Positions 60,991 to 64,000 of a stretch of 64,000 nucleotides of DNA are shown here, piece by piece (position 1 is the first letter of the stretch; the number at the start of each line of letters is the position of its first letter). This DNA is from Allolucifera butyrica (GTDB taxonomy: Bacteria; Bacillota; Negativicutes; Sporomusales; UPPP01): positions 205,668 to 269,667 of the forward strand of contig NZ_UPPP01000061.1 in NCBI RefSeq assembly GCF_900476375.1, written 5' to 3'. The translations under genes and the position numbers were made by a program. Under the pieces are notes generated by a model. The model was not told the origin of the DNA. It did no database searches and worked only from the letters and a program-made list of their open reading frames with translations.

Positions 60991-61227
60991 TTATTGCAAA
61001 TTATCATCGACAATTTGCAATAACTGCTCTGGTGTAACATTAGTAAGTACAATGCCGTTAATTCTTATATTGGGTCCCTTACCACAGTTTTTTAAGCAAC
61101 TGATGCCTTTAAGTTCAATGCGGGTGCGTTTTTCCGGGGGTAATTCTTCTATGGCTTCCATTAAATCCTGCGCCCCCAGCAAGTAACAGGACGTTCCCAT
61201 ACAAACTTCAATCACTAATGTCTGCAA
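60991..61227 (-). CDS. Thioredoxin-like [2Fe-2S] ferredoxin (NuoE/HymA-like)
   Basis: About 78 residues with the thioredoxin-fold [2Fe-2S] pattern CMGTSC...CLKNC, as in the small NuoE/HndA-type subunit of electron-confurcating hydrogenases. Without the usual N-terminal helices it resembles stand-alone Trx-like ferredoxins. TTG start at 61227 follows GGAGGG by 6 bases; an earlier ATG would overlap the phosphatase gene. Probably shuttles electrons between the two hydrogenase-type proteins or to the sensor. Confidence 0.85.
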   Translation of the reverse strand: MQTLVIEVCMGTSCYLLGAQDLMEAIEELPPEKRTRIELKGISCLKNCGKGPNIRINGIVLTNVTPEQLLQIVDDNLQ

Positions 61228-61244
61228 TCTATTCCCTCCCATAA

Positions 61245-62396
61245 TTAGAACCATTCTATGCCGACCTGTTTCCCCCGGAACTCCAGCACGGCCTGCAATT
61301 TACTTAGGACTTGCGCCTTTACATTGATCTGGATTGGAAAATTAGGATTTTGATGGGCCGGATTTACGGCGCCACCGGCAAAAATTTCTATTTTATCGGC
61401 TTCCAATAATTTTCGAGCCAGCAAAGTTGCCCCATCCTGGCGTGATTGATTAGCCAGCATTTCCGTATTGCCTAAACGCTCCACTGCTGCATTCAGCGTT
61501 AACACTCCCTCGGTTACCAGGTCAATGCCTTCAATATGACCAATCGGCGGTATTTGAGAATCGTAGTAGGCCAAATCCACCGTCAACGGTCGCCCGGTAA
61601 TACGGCTCACTATGTTGGCCGTCGTCCCGCCGGCAATGATCTTTTTTCCCTGTTGCCTTAAAAATCGTTTCACTACTTTCTCATCATTGCTCCGGCTAGC
61701 CGGCGCGCCTGCCAGTAACGTTAAATGCCGTGGCTGCCGGATCTTTACGGCAACTACTGTGGTGTCATCTCCGGGCCTGCCGAGGTAATACCCTTCACAA
61801 CACCGGATCAATTGACGGCAAATCGTTTCGGCTTCCGGGTTGCCAGTGCTTTCGATTGCGAGTTGCTGCGCAACCCCTTGCCAGCCCCAGCCCAATTTTA
61901 GCAGTCCCCCAATCCCGGCATGAATTACGCCATCACTCACGGCAATAATTATATCATTTTCCTGCAATAAAAGTTGTCCTTCTTTTATTATCTTTCCTCC
62001 CACTACCTTCTCCTGCAAAGGAAACGGGACCACTTGGCCGCTGCGTACTAAGAAAGAAGTTGGGCAATCAAACTCAACGACGGTAACTAAACCCTGGTTA
62101 TTAAACGTAATAATATGCATTGTCGAATAGGCAATCTTTCGCTGACGACACACCGGTAGGGTCTCCGCTATAGTATTGACAACATCTTCTAGCGGAATTC
62201 CCCGTTTCAGCATGGAGGAGGCTATTTTCGTTGTTAAAGTCGCTAATATATTCGCTTTAACGCCGCTTCCCAAACCGTCAGACAATACCATGATGGTGTC
62301 TGTGGGCGTTCGTATCAAATCTACGTTATCGCCACACAGTTCTTCACCGATTTTAGACAATTGCGCCACACCGACCTCTGCATGAAGCTGGTGCAT
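61245..62396 (-). CDS. SpoIIE-type PP2C phosphatase with unknown C-terminal domain
   Basis: A 383-residue protein. Residues 1-200 form a PP2C/SpoIIE serine phosphatase: IMVLSDGLGSGVKANILATLTTKIASSM, IIAVSDGVIHAG and GDDTTVVAVKI supply the metal-binding Asp residues. Residues 205-383 (IIAGGTTANIVSRITGRPL, GIDLVTEGVLTLNAA, FAGGAVNPAHQNPNFP) form a separate domain I cannot name. It begins on the A of the preceding stop codon (TAATG) of the sensory hydrogenase gene, so the two are translationally coupled. Likely converts the hydrogenase sensor state into dephosphorylation of a partner protein. Confidence 0.85.
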   Translation of the reverse strand: MHQLHAEVGVAQLSKIGEELCGDNVDLIRTPTDTIMVLSDGLGSGVKANILATLTTKIASSMLKRGIPLEDVVNTIAETLPVCRQRKIAYSTMHIITFNNQGLVTVVEFDCPTSFLVRSGQVVPFPLQEKVVGGKIIKEGQLLLQENDIIIAVSDGVIHAGIGGLLKLGWGWQGVAQQLAIESTGNPEAETICRQLIRCCEGYYLGRPGDDTTVVAVKIRQPRHLTLLAGAPASRSNDEKVVKRFLRQQGKKIIAGGTTANIVSRITGRPLTVDLAYYDSQIPPIGHIEGIDLVTEGVLTLNAAVERLGNTEMLANQSRQDGATLLARKLLEADKIEIFAGGAVNPAHQNPNFPIQINVKAQVLSKLQAVLEFRGKQVGIEWF

Positions 62397-64000
62397 TACT
62401 GATCCCCCTTACCTTTTATCAGCCAAATCAGTTCTAATAATGCCGATTTGGTTTCTGCCGTTGTTTCTCCCAAAAGACCGGCTATCTCCTGGGCTACATG
62501 CATTTGTTTGTTAATAATCTCCGTAGCCTTTTCCACCGTCTCCAATTTCATATGTTGTATTTCTTTTGCCTTCTTTTCGTAATCTGTTACATCCGTAAGA
62601 ACCCCTAAAACAAGACCGTGCTCATAGACAGGAACTATCATTTGTTCCGTCACCAAGCCGTAAGCCGGATATTCAACCCGTTTGCCGACAATCTTCCTGC
62701 CGGCAATTGCTACCGTTAAAAAATCCGCACAGTCGATAACTTCGGTTAAACTGGTCCCCTTCACCATTTCTTTGCGTTTGTTAAACATACGTTCTGCAGC
62801 CGGATTAAATTCTTGAATTGTCATTTTATCATTCACAACAATAATCGCATTCAACGAATTATCAACAATAATATTGGCAAAAGATTCTGCTTTGGAGCGC
62901 ATATACGGCACACACATTTCCGTTTCCGCCAGACCTTGATAAACGGCAATGGCTTTTTCCCGGCAGGAGTTATAACCACAGGCCCCGCAATTTTTTTCAT
63001 CGGCTACAGTAAATTTTCCCGTTTGGTTCAATATGGCCCGGATTTGAGCCTCGTCAGGCTCAGGTGCCACGACCCGTTTATTCTCATGGGTAAAATGAAA
63101 TTCACATTCTCTGGGAATCACATGAGGAGCACTGGCCCTACTTCGTTTAGCAAATTCAACTACTTTAGCTTTCTTAGCGGGTACACAAGAGAAACTGCCA
63201 CTGACCGGGCCGGCAACACATCCTCCGGCACATGCCAGAGCCTCAATAAAACGCGGGGCTATTTCCTGCTGCGATAAGCCGTTAAATACCTCCATGCATT
63301 TTTCAATTCCATCGACCGCGATAACGTCCGTATCCGTTTCATCGTGGTGCATAAAAGACTTCAATATTCCTCCAGGTACTGGAAAGTACCGGGACCGGTC
63401 CCATGCTTCATCTAAGACCGGTTCAAAGGGCACCTCAGCTTTCGCCTCTTTCAGCCACTCCCGCAACTGTTCAAACGTAATGACAGCATCCATATCGGCA
63501 CCATGCTTATCCCGCTCGGCAATTTTGGCTATGCAAGGTCCTGCAAATACTACAAAGGCGTCGGCCCCATGACGTTGTTTTATTAATTTGCCGTGCGCTG
63601 CCATAGGTGAAACAACCGGCGCCAGATTGTCCACTAATTGAGGATAATACTTTTCTATCAAATTCACAACAACTGGACAACAGGCCGATATTACTGTTTT
63701 ATTACCTACGTTCAAAAACGACCTGTAATATCGCGAGACGACTTCGGCCCCAATTGCTGTTTCTTCAATTACGGCTACCCCTAAACTGCGTATTTGGGCC
63801 AACAACTGCTCCGGTCTATATTCCATAAAGTTTCCTATAAATGACGGGGCCAGGCTCATGATGACTTTTCGCCCTTCCTTAATCGCTCCCTTTACCCTGT
63901 CTAACTGGGTTTCAACCTGTTTAGCATGCTGGGGACATTCTACCACACATTTACCACACAATATGCACTTGTCTTCTACCAGCCGGGCATGCCCTCTTTC
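62396..64000 (-). CDS. PAS-containing sensory [FeFe]-hydrogenase (group C-like), 5' end missing
   Basis: The frame is open to the right edge, so the true start lies outside. The visible part begins in a [4Fe-4S] motif (CILCGKCVVECP), followed by an H-cluster domain with SACCP (near 63680), GPCIAK (near 63535) and ACAGGCVAG (near 63230). A 4Fe-4S domain (CGACGYNSC, near 62980), a PAS domain (about 62570-62890) and a C-terminal coiled coil complete it. SACCP in place of TSCCP, and fusion to PAS, match sensory group C hydrogenases (HydS) rather than H2-producing ones. It lies upstream of a phosphatase gene, consistent with H2 or redox sensing. Confidence 0.85.
   Translation of the reverse strand, partial: ERGHARLVEDKCILCGKCVVECPQHAKQVETQLDRVKGAIKEGRKVIMSLAPSFIGNFMEYRPEQLLAQIRSLGVAVIEETAIGAEVVSRYYRSFLNVGNKTVISACCPVVVNLIEKYYPQLVDNLAPVVSPMAAHGKLIKQRHGADAFVVFAGPCIAKIAERDKHGADMDAVITFEQLREWLKEAKAEVPFEPVLDEAWDRSRYFPVPGGILKSFMHHDETDTDVIAVDGIEKCMEVFNGLSQQEIAPRFIEALACAGGCVAGPVSGSFSCVPAKKAKVVEFAKRSRASAPHVIPRECEFHFTHENKRVVAPEPDEAQIRAILNQTGKFTVADEKNCGACGYNSCREKAIAVYQGLAETEMCVPYMRSKAESFANIIVDNSLNAIIVVNDKMTIQEFNPAAERMFNKRKEMVKGTSLTEVIDCADFLTVAIAGRKIVGKRVEYPAYGLVTEQMIVPVYEHGLVLGVLTDVTDYEKKAKEIQHMKLETVEKATEIINKQMHVAQEIAGLLGETTAETKSALLELIWLIKGKGDQ

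Noticed and set aside
1-64000. tRNA or rRNA genes
   Set aside because: I looked for conserved T-arm and anticodon features in the gaps and saw none that form a cloverleaf. A tRNAscan run would be decisive.

Overview
The window comes from an anaerobic, endospore-forming member of the Firmicutes. It carries spoIIGA, sigE, sigG and spoIIR, an anaerobic (class III) ribonucleotide reductase, [FeFe]-hydrogenase-type proteins, a T-box ahead of ileS, and the siroheme-dependent radical-SAM route to heme. This combination fits Negativicutes of the Sporomusaceae type (Sporomusa or Pelosinus relatives). That placement is an inference: no rRNA or tRNA gene was recognised, and a related clostridial lineage is not excluded. 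Nearly every gene is on the minus strand, so transcription runs from high to low coordinates.

Layout, in genome coordinates. 1-10261: end of lspA, mgsA, a ferredoxin, a TVP38-type membrane protein, yteA, a nitroreductase, ileS with its T-box, then the division-linked block yggU-divIVA-ylmH-proC-sepF-yggS. 10369-21705: an accessory catabolic island with an orphan branched-chain-type binding protein, two fold-type-II PLP enzymes (one threonine-synthase-like), a P5C dehydrogenase, a multisubunit FAD/Fe-S amine dehydrogenase, and a sigma-54 activator. A textbook -24/-12 promoter lies between the activator and the dehydrogenase genes. 21829-27569: pgeF, a B12-type radical SAM protein and nrdR-nrdD-nrdG. 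27776-30590: ylmC, a stretch with a strong promoter, nested RNA helices and a terminator (candidate structured RNA), two tiny genes and a large serine recombinase. 30697-52948: spoIIR, sigG, sigE and spoIIGA, then the full division and cell-wall cluster from ftsZ back to mraZ. 53020-53628: a gene-free stretch filled by a decayed repeat of about 42 bp. 53629-57014: a DUF1858 protein, feoB-feoA, thioredoxin and a CoA-binding protein. 57094-59251: an AhbD/AhbC-like radical SAM pair. 59475-64000: a group-B-like hydrogenase protein, a thioredoxin-fold ferredoxin, a SpoIIE-type phosphatase, and a PAS-containing sensory hydrogenase cut by the window end.

The backbone order matches the Bacillus ftsZ-spoIIG-sigG-ylmCDEFGH-divIVA-ileS-ylyA-lspA region. 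The three accessory blocks are best read as insertions: the proline/amine catabolism island splits ylmD (pgeF) from ylmE (yggS), nrdRDG sits between ylmC and ylmD, and the recombinase/RNA segment sits between ylmC and the sporulation sigma genes.

The items I would look at first are: (1) the candidate structured RNA at 28227-28530; (2) the degenerate tandem repeat at 53141-53520; (3) the sigma-54-controlled flavin/Fe-S dehydrogenase island; (4) the hydrogenase-phosphatase signalling module at the right edge; (5) a MITE-like element at 14731-14907 whose internal hairpin arm recurs directly at the stop codon of sigG.
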